DNA from: Pyrocephalus nanus
Lineage: Eukaryota > Chordata > Aves > Passeriformes > Tyrannidae
Direction: 5' to 3'
Assembly (NCBI GenBank): GCA_038380795.1
Contig: CM076259.1
Location: forward strand, 68,477,741 to 68,541,740
DNA length: 64,000 bases
Shown here: in pieces, positions 14,570 through 28,800 of the stretch
Layout of the letters: each line of letters begins with the position of its first letter
Numbering within the stretch: the stretch's first letter is position 1
Notes under the pieces: model-generated
Database searches by the model: none
Told to the model about the DNA's origin: nothing
Seen by the model: only the letters and a program-made list of their open reading frames with translations
Translations under genes and position numbers: made by a program

Positions 14570-14770
14570 ATGAAGGGCAAGAAGGAGAAGATTTCCATCC
14601 AAGAGAATCTCATCAAATTTAACAATAACAAGGACAAGGGTGAACCTGGGTCAGGGCAATGCCTGATATCAGTACAGGCTGGGGCTGAACAGATCGAGAG
14701 CAGTCCTGCCAAGAAGGACTCAAATATGCTCGTGGATAAGAGGCTGGATATGAGTCTAATCTTATTTCAG
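14570..14770 (+). repeat. Internal CR1 LINE fragment, forward strand
   Basis: The core at 14640-14756 follows the CR1 ORF2 consensus in forward orientation. It reads CCTGGGTCAGGGCAATGCCT, then a piece with ATCAGTACAGGCTGGGG, then GAGAGCAGTCCTGCC and GATAAGAGGCTGGATATGAG. The upstream part (14570-14640) can be read as the degraded run of sequence before that motif but is less certain. The 3' UTR and octamer tail are missing, so this is an isolated internal piece and not a simple 5'-truncated insertion. It is very diverged and therefore old. Confidence 0.8.
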
Positions 14771-15713
14771 TTCTGAATGTGTTTAAAGATCTGTGGAGAG
14801 AGAGTATTCTCAGTTTATTGCCTGCCCCTTGGCACAAAGTTTGGAGACTCTAATATTTACTAATATTATCCACTGAGGAAAGGCTTGTAGTCTCAAGTAA
14901 AAGATCTGGTAGTATGCTATGAAGAGGCAAGAAACCCAGGATTTTAAAAGCTGACCTCAGGAATCGATGACACTGATACTTGTTATTTTTTTATCTTTCT
15001 CTTTTTGGTTAAGCCCAAGCCAATATTGTATATTGTCAAGGGGCGAGAAGGAAGAAGAGAATTCTACTGTAAAAGAAGGGACTCCATATACTACAATTAG
15101 TTCAGGCACAGTGTTGACTTTTTTCCTCGTAAAATCTAAATTCCTTGTGATACTTTGAACATTCTTTATAGACAAGTCATATCAATAGTACTTGGTTGTG
15201 ATTATATAAAAGGGTCTGGTGACTTTAAATGCAAGTAAGGGAAATCAATACTTGGGCACTTGCCAGAAGTCCTATTCAGACAAAGGATTTATTCTTCAAT
15301 AAAGTACCATGAGCATGATTGTCCAATTAATCCATGGAAGAAATGTTAACAACATAAGTGAGTGCAATAAGACAAAAACCTGATGACACAGAGGTACCTA
15401 GAAGCTGTGCAGTCATTCCTATCTCACTTTGCTGCTGATGCCATTCATCTGCTTCTGGAACTAGTCTGTGGGACTCTCATCCCATATAAGACAAAAATCA
15501 AATAACAAAACACAAAATGGTTATGAAGGACTAGATTCTCCTTGATTCTGCAATTTATATTGCCTCTGTTTTCCTGGGATGCCTGACTGAAAGAGTTTAA
15601 AGGCTGCAGAAGAGTAAACAGGTACACACCTGAGCCATCCAGACAGAACACCAAAAAAGTCCAGTAAGTCCTGTGTCTAACTGAGACAACCACCCATAGC
15701 TCAAAAGGTTAGG

Positions 15714-15738
15714 TTTTTTTGTTTGTTTGTTTGTTTTT
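15714..15738. repeat. (TTTG)n microsatellite
   Basis: A T run followed by about four TTTG units and a closing T run. Confidence 0.85.
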
Positions 15739-17680
15739 TGCGTCATGTGGGTGTATGAGAGCTAGTCAAGTTTAGACTCAGACTCCTTATGCCAGGTCAG
15801 AAAGGCCTAAGTCTATTTTTCTTTTCTTCTCTCTTTTTTGTTGTCCTTTATTAACTCTACTAAATTTTTTTTATCAAAGTTGTTCATCCGTCACCTTTCT
15901 TTCCATGTACCACACAACAGTAGGATACATTCTGCTTACTGAAGTTTATTGAAATCTGTGGAAAAGCACTTTGTTCTTTCAGATCTAATCTAATTTCTAA
16001 TGAAGCTTGAGGCACAGCTTCCATAGATTTGGTGTAGCTGGGTCTCATGCAAACTTAGATAATTGTACTTCATACCCTTGAAAAGGACACAGACAGAAGC
16101 AGTAGAAGCAGTCAAAAATACAGGGTTCTCCGTTGGATGAAAACAAATGGATGGTTGGTTGCTACCATATAGGGGTTCTTATGTAATCAAATGGAAAGAA
16201 AAGGAAAGAATGGAGACCTAACCCAGAAAAGAATAAGATGGACATGAGAGGAGGGTTTATCACCACAACAGTAGTGGTGAAAGTACAGGTTAAATAAAGA
16301 CAACAATGATTGCAGGGGAGAACAAATAATACTGACAGCACTTCTAAAGTGCCGAGGACAGGTGGGAATTGTGTCACAGAACTTCATACAGTATAACAGT
16401 GTAAAGGGAAAGTAGGCCTGTTGTGGATAATTAGAGACAGATCCACTGAGATCCTCCAGCTGCTTCTCACCACATCACTGATGCAAAGCAGATGGACCTT
16501 TATCTAGAGCAGCTGGTAATGATAGGTTTAGAGCACCTTTGTGTCACTGGTGCAGATCAGCTCTTAACTTCTACTTTCTCTGCATGACTTTTGGGAATGA
16601 CATAAACCATCCAAGCTTTGATATTACCATCCAAAAATAAACAAAAATAGCTTCATAAGATTGTAACTGATTAATGCATGGTTGGCTTTTTCTTTTTTTC
16701 TTCCATTTTATAACTGCCTTTCATCAGATTACCACAGACCTCAAGGGAGAAAGCAGGAAGGCAATATGAACAATTTAAGAACAACTAAAGATGCATTATT
16801 TTATAAAGTTAATATCAAGTAAAGGGCAACTTTAGCCAAGATTTTATCTACAGAATTATCAACATAGTGCATGGAGTGTGGAGCACTTAGAGGGAAGTAA
16901 TTCAAATAATTTGCCTCAAGAAATATCTGGTTTTGTTGTTTTATTGAATAACTGGTGCAAACACCATAGTTTAAATGCTTGCTATTTAACTGGATTTTTT
17001 TTTAAACTTCCATTCTAGAATGAGATGCTCAAGCCAAGGTCCTTGTGAGGTAATTTCCCTGTCAGGAAGTCCGAGCTAATCCTAATCATCAAAGAGAACT
17101 GCAGTACTGAGAGCCTGGACAAGAGAATGCAACTTTGGAAAATGTTTCCTTGAGCTGAGAAACTGCCATGGAAAGTTTTCATCTTGTTAAGTTTCCTTGA
17201 CCTCATCTCTTCTTTCCAGATGTTCTGTCATGTTTGCTCCAACTGCATCTTCACTACTGAGTAAAAGAGGGCCAGGAAGTGAGTTCAAGCACTTTACCCC
17301 ACTATGCATCTGCTAGGCTGCACCCTGGTCTGCACAAAACAAGACAGATCTTGCCAACTTTCCAAGTGGAATCTGTTCTACCGGGGTCTGCTCCTAAACA
17401 GGGGATGTGCGTCAATTGATGCCACAGCATCAGAGCAAGGGCTTGGCCTCTGTATGCTATTTATTTAGCTATATGGTTATAATTTGAGGGATCAAGATTC
17501 ACCCAGAGAAGTATGATGAAGATAAATATAGCATAAAAGAAAGACAGGACAGGATCTTTTCTTATACCATTTACCAGCCAAAGATACGTATAAATTAATA
17601 TGTCTGATGGCACTCTTGTTTTAGACTCCGCATTTTACTTCCAGTTGGGCTGGAACCTTCTTTAAGAGAGGGATGGAGGG

Positions 17681-17722
17681 AAAGAGAGAGAGAAAGAGAG
17701 AGAGAGAGGGGGAGAGAGAGAT
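17681..17722. repeat. (GA)n purine tract
   Basis: About 42 bases of almost pure purine, mostly GA repeats with interrupting AAAG and GGGG. Long purine/pyrimidine mirror tracts can form triplex structures and vary in length between individuals. Confidence 0.9.
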
Positions 17723-20700
17723 CATGTACTGTGATGTAACTGAAGTTAAAAGCAGTAAGTAGGAAAACTTTTCAAAAAATCACTGTTGATTTTTTGGCCC
17801 CAATCCAATTAACAGACAGCAGTTTCCCTTGTATTTTTTGCATTTAATTCTAAGAGTGAGTGAATGGATGCAAGAAAGGCCTTGGGATTCTTATGGGATT
17901 CATCTTCAGTTTCCTCCAGTTATAATCTTAAGCCATTCAACTCCATTAATACATCAAGAAGGCTGAAGAGTTAATGACAGCTACAGTGGCAAATTCCTTT
18001 TCTTTCTTCTTCTTCTTATTTTTTAAATAAATCTGTATTATATATCTAACTACTTGTAAAACCACAATTGATAATACTTAAGCAGTTAATATATGGTCTG
18101 TTACATCCAAGTTGCCTATTCCCTCTTTCAGGAGACATTGGTGGATCCAAAATGCTCTAAACTGTAACACTTTTTATGGCCATTTACTTGGCATTTAACA
18201 AAAATTCACATGGCTATTGAGCCAAACCAGAGGTCATTCTGTGACTGACACAATGCCACAGCCTTGCAAGGAAGGAGAGAAAAGCAGCTTCTTCGCCGTC
18301 ATGCACTAACTCTCTCCATACCAGCTCTGCAGCTGACTGGTGTCTTTGTTGCCGTCAGCAGCAACTGGTACCAATATTTAGCTGAAAAGCAAGTCTGTAA
18401 ATCTACAGGGATGCAATTATATGAGACAGGCTGAATCTGTGTAACCGTTTACTGCTGCTGAGAGGAACTGTCTTGTTTCCTCTTCAAGAGCTTTTTCACT
18501 TACTTCTCATTTCTCATTTGCTGACTCCTTCCCTCTTCTTTCACCAGATTTCAGGCACATCTGTCCCTTGGGCTCTGTGTTTTCTCGCAAATTGTGGTTA
18601 CCCAGAACCATACTCTGGTACTGAGACCAGCTGGAAAGGAACAGCACCCTCCCCATCCATCATACTCTTAAAACTTCCAGTGGTTGGTGGCCATATACAA
18701 GCTGCCTATGGGGAGTGTTTTCAGGTCCATTATGGTTTTGCAGCTGTTCCTAGGAACTGTTGGAAGAGAGGTAGTTAACCTGCGCCAAAACCATACTGGG
18801 GTCATTAAAATAATTTACTGTAGACAGCATAAACAGTCCAGTTCCAGTGTCTTGGAGTGTTTCCTGGTACTGTTTAATATATTATCATTGCTGTAACTCT
18901 GGGAGCTGATTCTTCTTAGTGACCTAGTAGGAAACCTGCTCAACCAAAAAGGAAGGAAAAAAAGCCATCAACTCTTTAGGGATCAAATCACAGAGCTGAG
19001 CAGGGGTTAGAACACGGGTATAATTCCAAGAACAGAGAGGGAGAGATGGAAAAGAAAGTAAAGACAGACTTCTCCAGTATCAATTTTGTATGTTTTGTCT
19101 ACCTCTACCCTCCTTAGCAGTATAATTATAAATGTATACATATAATTAGAGACGTATGCATAAATGTACACAGCGGAGGAGGACTCTGTCCTGCAGTGAT
19201 GTTGATTAAAGAGATTTTGCAGTACAGTGCCTGTAATCCACTGTCATTTCTCGGGAGGTTGGATCTGCCATCTAATTTGAATTCATAAGAAATTCCTAAA
19301 TTTTTTTCAGTCAAACTGAGTCCTACTATTAAGACTGTAAGCTAATCTAGTGCATTTTGCTTTAAATGGACCAGTGAGATTTCACACAAGCAGTTTAAGT
19401 GGCAGATTGAAAGAGGTGATAGCATTCAGTAAGACAAGCAGAAGGAGATGACCCTCCTTTAACCTCTTACTGTGACATATCTGCATCCAAAGAGAGTGGT
19501 ATGTGTATACAGCTTTCAGAAAAGTTTGTACTCTTCACTCTGAGTCAACACTTCGGCATTCAGTAGCAGTGCCACTGCATTAACACAGGCAGCGCCTGCC
19601 CTGGGACACAGATGTTCAGTTGGACAGAGGAGAGGCTGTGAAAACAATCTTGTGTACCTGCTTAAAACCAGTTGTTTGGGTTTTGTTTTCTTTCCCTCCC
19701 CCTCAATTTTTTAGTCATGTGGGGAAAAAAATCTGAAGTCAAAACTTCTGAATCTGGCATTGCTTATGGGTCTGTGAGTTGAGAAGGGCTGTCGTGCTGC
19801 AGGGTGATCCAAATGCTCATTATAAGACTGTTCCCAATTACAGTTATATTCCATGGGTTTTTTAAAATAAACTTTCTGTTCTCATGCAAATATAACTACT
19901 AAAAAAAAATTAAACCAAAACCTCTGGTGTTCTGAAGAAACACTTCTTAAGGATAATTTTGTAGTATGTATTGTTTAAAATCCCTTGCTACCTAATTTAT
20001 ACTGGAAGCTCTGTGTTCAGTCATTCTTCTTCACATTTGATATTTCCTCTAGCACACAACATTAAAGATTCTCCAGATTTGGTCTCTAATTTTTCTTCGG
20101 TAACAGAGATTTTTTGCTTGATTTTTTATCTGTTTGTGTGTGGGTTTTGGGGTTATTGTTTTATTTTTTTTTCTTTTATGAGAGATTGCAGATTTTAGGC
20201 AAGTAAATTTATTTGTGGAGGTCAAGTCTAGAAGCCTTGAGATTTGACAGTTTGGGGTGAAACTGTGAAAAACATTTTGCTTACAGTAGTCATGAAAGTC
20301 ATCACAGAACTGAAACAACCTTTCAGGCACACGTGCTTGAGTCTCATTAAAACATCCCATTTTAAAGAAGCTTTTAATTTCCATTCTTAAGATCTGACTC
20401 TTCTGCCCTGGCTTAGCAAACTGTTTAGTTCAAAGTTTAGCAGTAATTGCTATTGCAATTAGAAGTTCTTCTGATTTGCAAATTTGCATACTTTTGGGGG
20501 GATTCTGTTTTGTGTTGTGGCTTTACAATTGTAAAACAGCAGGAAGCTTTTCTTTATGTGAATATTCAAAACATAAAAAATAATTTTTGCTTATGGGAAA
20601 TGATAAAAAATTTAAAATGCATGTTCAATGTTCATCCTCTTTTCTACTATAACTAGTAGAATCTGTTTTAGGTTTATACTTTGCTGCTTCAACAAAACAT

Positions 20701-23252
20701 TAAATGTCAGTTCTATCCATTGAGTTCTGAACATGGTTTAATATTCCTTGTTTCTTGTGAATTAATGGCAACCTAGTGTTTAAATAAAATGATTTCCTGA
20801 GATTGTCTCTGACTTCAGCCTTGAAACTCCTTTTTTGAACTAACGTGTCTCAAAAAGCAACCAAGCAGATGTGTGCATCTTGTGGATTGGGAGTGTTCTG
20901 TTTTAGTGGCCCCAGTTGTGAATAAGGTAATAAGCAGGTGTTTTATGCTCCTATTGTAAGTAAAGCGTCTGTTCAGGGATGCCACAGAAGTGTATCAGTG
21001 TTTAATGTGGTTTGACTGATTCCTTCCTAAGTTTCATAGATCCATCATCTTCCTTCCTCTGTTGCCTAGTGTTAATTCTGTCACTTTTGTTATTTTCATT
21101 ACTCTTTCTTCCTTGGCTATCTATGTAAGAAAATTCTCAACTGCAGAACACATGTGGATACATTTATCCTAGCAGTGAGCGGCCTGAGTGGAAAGCAATA
21201 TTTTAGATGCTTTGACTATGCTAGTAATGTAATCACCAAAATACATTGCTAGATCTTTCAGGTTACCTGCCATGGCTCTTATTCCCCCTTCAGCCAAGTA
21301 TGAGTGCAACCCTGTCCCTGAGAGCTGGGGAGCACCTTAGTGTCCTGAGAAAACAAAGGGAGATAGCTAGAAAGCAGTGGGGAATGTCAGCACCCCTCTT
21401 GTTTGGTGTCTCCTCTTCCAGGAACTTCAATCTGTAATGGACCAGTTAGCACAGGTTTAGTGTAGTGTAACTTTGGAGTGAGGGAACTTTGGATGTGCCT
21501 GGAAGATGTGTTTAAAAGGAGCCAACTGTAGAGCTGAGGGTATGAAATAAATTTAGTATTTGAGGAAATGAGGAAAGAAGTAAGGAAGGAAGTCCCCACT
21601 CTTCTCTGAATCATATTCCATAGTCACTGATACTGCATTTCTACTGGAATGATACATTTAATGGAATGATTTGAAATCATGGCATTAAAACATTTTTACC
21701 TCATAGAAGCGGGATGCTTTTCCAATTTAAAAGGCATTTTTCTTTTCAAATTATAAAGGAAATCAACATGACCAGATTAAAAAATTCTATTCTGAAAAAA
21801 ATGCTTTTAAAAATAATTCTTCAGTTGTTTCTAGGACTGCAGTGAAACAAACTTTCAGTATACCTTTCCTTCTGGTCTGGTAAAGCATCTGTTTCACAGA
21901 AGATGCTATGCAAAATAGAGTTCTCTTGGAGTGTGGTCCTAGGATCACTGTTTACCTGATGGATTTGGATAATAAAAGCTCTAAATGTTACCTGCTTAGC
22001 TTCCTAAATTAGCAAAGATGCATGGATACTGTTATGCAAAACGACTTCAGTGGATCACTTTGTGTTTGGGTTAATCGATAAGAAAAACCTGGGGCTCCTT
22101 AGTTTAAGGAATCATTTCAGTGGACTCCAAGTGGCAGCAAGAAAAGAGTGGAGTAAATAGTAGTTAATGGCATGAGAAGCTTGGAGCCCAGATGTCCTCA
22201 GGAAAAGCAAGGGAAAACTAGCTTCCCAAATCTGGAATATGTTTAATAGATGAACCTTAGAGGAATAGACTATTCAGTCACCTACAAAAAAAAAAAAAGA
22301 CAGAGAAGGTGATGATAGGCAGATTAGTTGGTGTCAGTGTGGAGTTTAAGGAAACAAGGCTGGAGGAAGTGGAAAATTAATTTTCCAGTGTGGAATAGAT
22401 GTGCAAATTTATGCTTTGTTATGCTGATGATGCAAAGAGAAGGCATTGTATTAGCATAAGATTCTTCAAAGAGAATCAAAGTGATTTAAATAACTATTAG
22501 TCCACTGAGCTCCTATTTACAATCAAAAGAAAGAATGTAAACTACTTTCATTTCAAAACAAAACTTTTTAGGCTTCTTAATTATGGGTGAGTTATAAAGC
22601 ACCCACGTCCTCTTCCTCTGTTAAATACACAATGCAGATGCATTCCACCAGAATTGAAAACATACTACAGATTGCATATCCTCCTTACAAATATCTGCAT
22701 GGAAAAATGATACTTTATCAAGGACTGGTGTTGTGACAGACTTGATTAGCTATATAGTCTGAAGGGCACTTGTTATAATGACTTGTGGATCAGCTTTTGT
22801 GGCTAGCCTTTCATTTGTTGAAGGAAGTATGATCAGATTTCCAATGTTGCTCATGTCTTAGGCCAAACCTGTAAGAACTTGGTTCTGACTCTTACGGAAG
22901 CAAAACTTGATAATTTTGGCTAAAATTTGCTCTAGATTTTTACTCATTGCCTAAAAGCAGAATTAGGTATGAAAATTGGAATCTAACCAGAATGATAAAA
23001 GAAAAGGTTATCCAAGTCCTTCTAAAATAAAATTTCAGCATAAAACTAGCTAAGAAATCTAAAAAAATTGCCATGTCAACTGTTATTATATAGCAAACAT
23101 AATACACAGTGGTCAACTAAAACTTATGGTTTTGAGAATCCAAGAGAACCACTTTTTATTTCTGAAATCAGATTGTGATTTTTTCATGATCCCTCACCTT
23201 CTAACTTGTGTATATCCATTGCTGTTAAAGTATTTCAGTTTAAGGGGTTAAT

Positions 23253-23280
23253 TTTTATCAGACAGGCAAGTCTGATAAAA
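23253..23280. repeat. Perfect 11-bp inverted repeat
   Basis: TTTTATCAGAC (23253-23263) is followed six bases later by its exact reverse complement GTCTGATAAAA (23270-23280). It could form a cruciform or, if transcribed, a hairpin with a 6-nt loop. No gene or element around it explains it. Confidence 0.85.
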
Positions 23281-23930
23281 CTGGGAATTTGAATCCATTT
23301 TCAGCAGTCCTTGGCTTCTGGAAAACAAGTGCTTGGCAGTATGTGTTAATTGAAATCATCAGTTATAAACAACACTGGAATTTTAGACATGTCAGGCCCC
23401 TGCTTTGAAAAGCAATGTGCTTTTGGAAATGATGGAAAATACAGTTCAACAACCACTGGGACATGCTTAATTTTAGTCAAAGATTCTTATTGCTAAGTTA
23501 TCTTTCAGCATAAACTAAAGTTGAAATTCTAGAAGATACTGTATCTTTAGGAAAAATGAAGTTCAATTCCTTCGTTACATGACAAAATGCAGAGCATAAG
23601 CAGCTTTAATTAAGATGCTGATGGTTATTTAAAAGGCTTTAACTTAACATGTTATAGAGGTTGCATTTTATTTTTTCTAGCACATTTTCTTCTCACTTAA
23701 AAAAAAGAAAATGTCAAACAGATTGTTGTAGCTTGCTTTGTTTACATTGGTTCTCGTGGAATTTTGCATGGTATTTCATAATCAAGAGGTATAGTAAAGC
23801 TTGGGCAGAATTCTGAGCATGAGAAGGGGGAACCATAAGATGTTAGTCACAAGGAGCAGAGCAGCAGAAAAGCGTGGATATTTTAGTTGTGTTAGTCTAC
23901 GTCTATTCCTGGTCTGACAATGAAAACAAA

Positions 23931-23960
23931 GACAGATTTAAAGAAGACAGATTTAAAGAA
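23931..23960. repeat. 15-bp tandem duplication
   Basis: The unit AAGACAGATTTAAAG occurs twice head to tail, an exact local duplication. Confidence 0.85.
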
Positions 23961-25737
23961 ACTGTCTTTTAAGTGGTGAGGATGTATATGGAGAAGCAGC
24001 AGGAGGGTTAACATGTGAGCTGGAGATAAACTGAAGTGGTAGGAGTACGTTAAAGGAGAAAATACCATTGAGGAGAGGTTACATTTCTATTCAATGACTG
24101 TGGCCCTGATCAACAGTTTTCACCCTCCCAGATGTCTATTAGAAAGAGACCAGATTTGCTCTGGTTTTGTTAGTCACATTCTTATCTCTGAGACCAAGGT
24201 GAAATTTTGTGTTTGTGATAGATTATGTAAGGCAGAAAGGATATTTTCACTTCTCAATTGAATATCTGTTTTGCAGGGAGGTAATTAAGATAATTTTTCT
24301 TACAAGTTAGAAGTCAAAAATAATGTACTTGAATTCATAGAGTTTCATTGTCTATCAATTTGTAACTGGGAAGAGGTAAAAGAAAAGCAGTCATAAGGCA
24401 ACAGCTATGAATCCCACTTACTGGACACTGAGCTTTTCTATCAGTGCTGTGACCAAGCTGGCCATGTGTGCTGACAGAAATCCATCACAGAACATCATCA
24501 GATCATGGGATAAAGGATGACCTGGTGCCAGGAACAATCTGGGATCAAGGTGGGACAGGGATTTATTAGAGGAGCAAGGGTGAACGATCACAGAGAGAGT
24601 AGTGATAAATTTTGTCTGATATGCTGCCCAAGGTTTCTAGGGGGGGATTAATAAAATTTCAGTTTACCTAAATTATGATTTGTGCATTTTTTTGTCTTCC
24701 CTGATGCAGGCCTGAGGTGCTATGCTTCACTTCTCAAATCCACCCACAGAGAGACTATGTGCAGGACACCTGAGAGCAGCAAAGAAGCATCATGTGCTAT
24801 TCTGTTGCTTTCAGAATGACATGCTTAACTACTGGTGTAGAGTTTGGAGCACTGAGAATAACTTAATTTCGATAATGAAAGAAAGATCTTGGTCCATGCT
24901 TTGCAAAACCACTATTCATAATCAAGCCTACAAAATTAAAACTGAAAGTGATTCGAGTTGTACATGTGCATTATCTAAACAAGTGGGATTATGTAATTAA
25001 AAAATAACTTGTGAGGATTTTTTAAATTTGATTAATGACAGTGATTTTGAGTGTATAACAAAACTAGCTCTTCTCCAAGAACTCTTAGATTTGGAACTAT
25101 GATTCTTTTTTTTCCTGTAAAGAAGCCAAACCAAAACAAATGAAATGTTTCCATTTTTCAGTGTGTGTTTCCCTGCAGTTTTCCTTTTATTTCTTTTTCT
25201 ACATCACCTTCTGTGATGCCCATCTTTCTCCATCACTTTCTGTGGCTGATGAGGAATGGGTAGCCTTTCATTGCTGATAAGAACTTTTGAGTGGTAGATT
25301 GCATTCGTGTGTCTAATTTTGCCATTAGGTGGATGACATGGTGAAACACCTTCTAGTTATTTGAAGTTACTGAAGAGTTCAGTAATGCTTCCTAATTAAA
25401 ATGCATTTAAGAGACACGTCTCAGGCCAACGTGTCAAACAGCTTTTAGTAATCTATACAATGGACACCTAAGAGAGTGTTTTTCCTATAAACCTAAGATA
25501 TTTAGGAATTTGGCTGTGTATATTACTTATTTCTCCAAATCATAGAATTTTAGATGGGGTCAAAGATGTCGCTGTTGCTTAAAGGACCCTCCAGCTTTGA
25601 AATTTAGCCTTTGCTTACCAAAGTTCACTTAACCTTGCAAACTAATAGCAAGCCATCCCTATCCCTCTTTCCTCTGTTTCCTCTTGGCAATATAGCTTTA
25701 TTTGTGAGAGATACTCCTCCTCCACTCTCCACTTCCT

Positions 25738-25758
25738 TTTTTTTTTTTTTTTTTTTTT
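25738..25758. repeat. Poly-T run
   Basis: Twenty-one consecutive T. No retroelement body is recognisable on either side that would make it a reverse-strand poly-A tail. Confidence 0.9.
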
Positions 25759-25819
25759 ATGGTCGGTTTGGTTTTTAAAATCTGTTGTGATTTTAAGGCC
25801 TCCAATTCAAATCAGAGCT

Positions 25820-25874
25820 CATCACATGTTGAACCACAGTTTATCACATGCTGAACCACAGTTCATCACATGCT
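25820..25874. repeat. 22-bp minisatellite, about 2.5 copies
   Basis: Units start at 25820, 25842 and 25864. Each begins with CATCACATG or TATCACATG and continues TTGAACCACAGTT or CTGAACCACAGTT; the third stops after 11 bases. Copies 1 and 2 differ at two positions, so the duplication is recent relative to the surroundings. Confidence 0.9.
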
Positions 25875-28800
25875 AATTAAAATAGTAGTATGCTTGTTTA
25901 CTACATCTGTTGCGGTATATAGCATTGGTTGTTTATGTTCATCTATTTACCTCTGCTAATTCTCTTTGTTTCCTAGAGTTTAGGAAACTCTAGCCATAAC
26001 CCTAATAAGGAAGCTGAATTTAGGAAAGGATATCAGTACACTTTAAATGTTGGTTCTGACCTCTTTCTACAATTATTTCTTGATAAAACCAGTCCACATT
26101 TAACAATAAAGCTAGATTTGAACTAGCCATATTAAAAACAAAACAAGGCTTCGGAGAAGCACTTGATGGACTTCTGCTCCATACTGATGTTACGGATTAT
26201 GAGTATAGTTGCAAACTTTGAAATAAGTCAACAAGGTGTCTAAAACCTGCATTTTGTAGGAGATGACCATGAGGTAATTCTTCAGTTGAAATTTCTTTTA
26301 TCTGAATGTATAAATATTACAAAGCAATGCAAAATATGACAAGGTTAAGGAAAGATTGTCATACGCAGATGAAAAAATAACTGCTGGACATATATGAGAA
26401 AAATAATAAAACAATTCCCATGGAGTACTCGTTTAAACTCCTCAGCATTACTCATGATACTGACCTCAGATCTATGAATGGAGTCAACTCACATAATTCT
26501 AGTTGCTTGTAAATGCATACTTAATGACAGTGAATGAATTAAGGTGATAAATAATGCTTGTGCCTTAGCAGCATTTCCTATTTTGCAATCATTTGACAAG
26601 ATAAGAACAGAGATAAAATCTATCATCCAAAGAAAAACCCTTATATGCATCTTTTGTGGAGGTTTGGGTCTTCTTTTATAATTTTTATTTTAATGTGTTT
26701 AGGACTAGGGGGGAAGCTTGTTCATTTGAAATAGTAAAATCATGAAGCTGTGATCAGGATACCTCCCATGAAACAAGTGTAGTGCTGCTTTAGCTTGGTT
26801 TATAAGGCTCATCTGAGGAATTAGCAGAGGATAAGAGATACTGAGCTGGCTTTGGAAATCTAACATTCTTTTATCAGTGTATATATTCAGAGCCAAAAAA
26901 AAGCCAGAAGAAATTTGCATGGAAGGTGATGTTATATCATGTTTCTAATACACTAACCTCCCAAGTGATTGAAGGAATGTAGTCGTAACAGAACCCACTG
27001 TTCTTTGATTCTAAGCACTGATGATGAACACATCTGGAAAACTTTCAAGCTATGCAGAACTATGACTTCAGAGGTGGTGACAACTATGGTAGAGCATTTC
27101 TAGGGAATACACAAGTTGGAAGTATTATTTGTGCATGAATACCGAATATGTTTCAGTGTAGGAATTGGGGTAAATATACTATGTGTTGTGACTACTCAAA
27201 AGTAACTCTATGGTCTAACTAGAAAACAATTGTATTCTAGAAGCTTGACTGATTTGAAGGTTTGTTAATTGCTATAATAGAACTAGGAAATCATAAAGAA
27301 GTTACCTTTGATAGACTGGAAGGTATTTAATTCATGAGACTTTTTTTTTTTTTTTAAAGAATATTCTCACTTCTGGGTGAAGGAGACCCTCTAATGGAAT
27401 CTTTGGGAAGCTGGGCTGTTTTGAGCCTGATCACTTTGACAGGATATGGACAAAGACACTAATGACATTGTCATTCATACATGATGTAAACATAAACAAA
27501 ATAGTATTTAAGAAGTGTAAAAAAGTAGCTTAAATACACTGTGGGACTTACGACCATGTCAAATGTAAAAGAATATGCAAGGTAAACAGTTTTGATTATA
27601 AAAAGACAAGGTTTTTTGATTTTGGAAATGTTTTTGTGATCATTCTCAAAAACAAAATACTAACCAACAAGTTGTCATAACCTTTCAGGCCAAGAGGTGT
27701 TAAGTGGAAGAAGGATTACAAATAGTTGACATGGTTTTGTTTTGTAAGAAGAGGTCCTCAACTCTAGGAATTGAGAGCAGAGCAACTGCTGATTTTTGCC
27801 TGAACAAAAATTTGACCCCCTGGAATATATTTAGCATGACAGATCACAAACAACTTTATGAAAAGTAGCAAATTCTAATTAGACTTGATCTAGTCTGACA
27901 ATTGAACAATGTTAGATTGGACAGGAGAACAGAGTTTTTGCACAGTTTATTGGCCAAAATTAATTGCTTAGACCACAGCAAGGCTTCTTTTTCACTTCAA
28001 AGTACTTATTTCAACACCTTTTGACTTTCTTTTCTAACAGAGCTTGTCTATTTTATTCTTTGTTATCTGCAGAAATTATTGTTTTGAGATATCCTTGCAC
28101 TATTTAGTTTTATGCTGTTTTACCAAGTGAAGCATTAAATTTGGAGCTTTGGTGCTGTTTAGGTGCCGTTTAAGTCTGTGGTTTAGCAAACAATAATCTA
28201 TTTTCATACTTGCCAGAATGTCACAAGAAGATAAACACGTACTGATATTTTATTCTGAAAGGATTAGCAATCTCCATTATATTTGCATTTGTCAATAACA
28301 TTGGTTCTAAGGAATTGTTCTTTACCGGCTGTCTCAACTGAAGGCACTCTGGCTACACCTTCTGGCAGTCAGATTGCTGCATCTCTTAGTGACTGCTCAA
28401 TTTTGTTAATTTTTCCTCTGGAACTCCAAAAACAGTCCCGATTTCATTGACTCTGTGAGTTCCTGTGTGTGTCTCTATCAATTAGAAGGGAAGAGTGAGA
28501 ATTAGGATTTTGTGTAGTTTTTTTTTATTTTTCTCTTGATTGCTATGTGAGGTTGCAAGCTGCTAACAAAGCTCTTGTTTATCAGAGCATTAAGATCATT
28601 AAGAAGCCTTATTTATACTCACATTAGAAGAGTGAGATTTTGGTACTAGGGGGATGGGGAAGATTTGTGTGCCTGTCCTAACTTTGGTTCAAGGAAGTTA
28701 TATTCTAAATTTGAGTTGGTCTTGGAGTCTTAAAAGGAGTAAAACAAATCGTCAAGCTTTTTCTTGTGCTATACAAAGTCAGTTCAGCTGCCCACTGGAT

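Larger units (their letters stand above)
14771..25737. other. Long AT-rich unique stretch, no gene seen
   Basis: About 11 kb without a recognised mobile element. It holds a TTTG tract (15714-15738), a GA tract (17681-17722), a 15-bp tandem duplication (23931-23960) and an inverted repeat (23253-23280), each listed separately. Open frames reach 111 codons (20049-20384, reverse) and 101 codons (18473-18778, forward) without family resemblance. The 18240-18480 segment is less AT-rich and of high complexity, but nothing in it reads as an exon. Confidence 0.5.

Noticed and set aside
20049..20384. 111-codon reverse frame as a gene
   Set aside because: Lysine-rich translation from AT-rich sequence, with no family or splice support.
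25535..25605. CR1 3' tail around AAATCATAGAATTTTAG
   Set aside because: Only a short word fits; the GGAAGGGACC and TCCAACC landmarks are missing or too altered.
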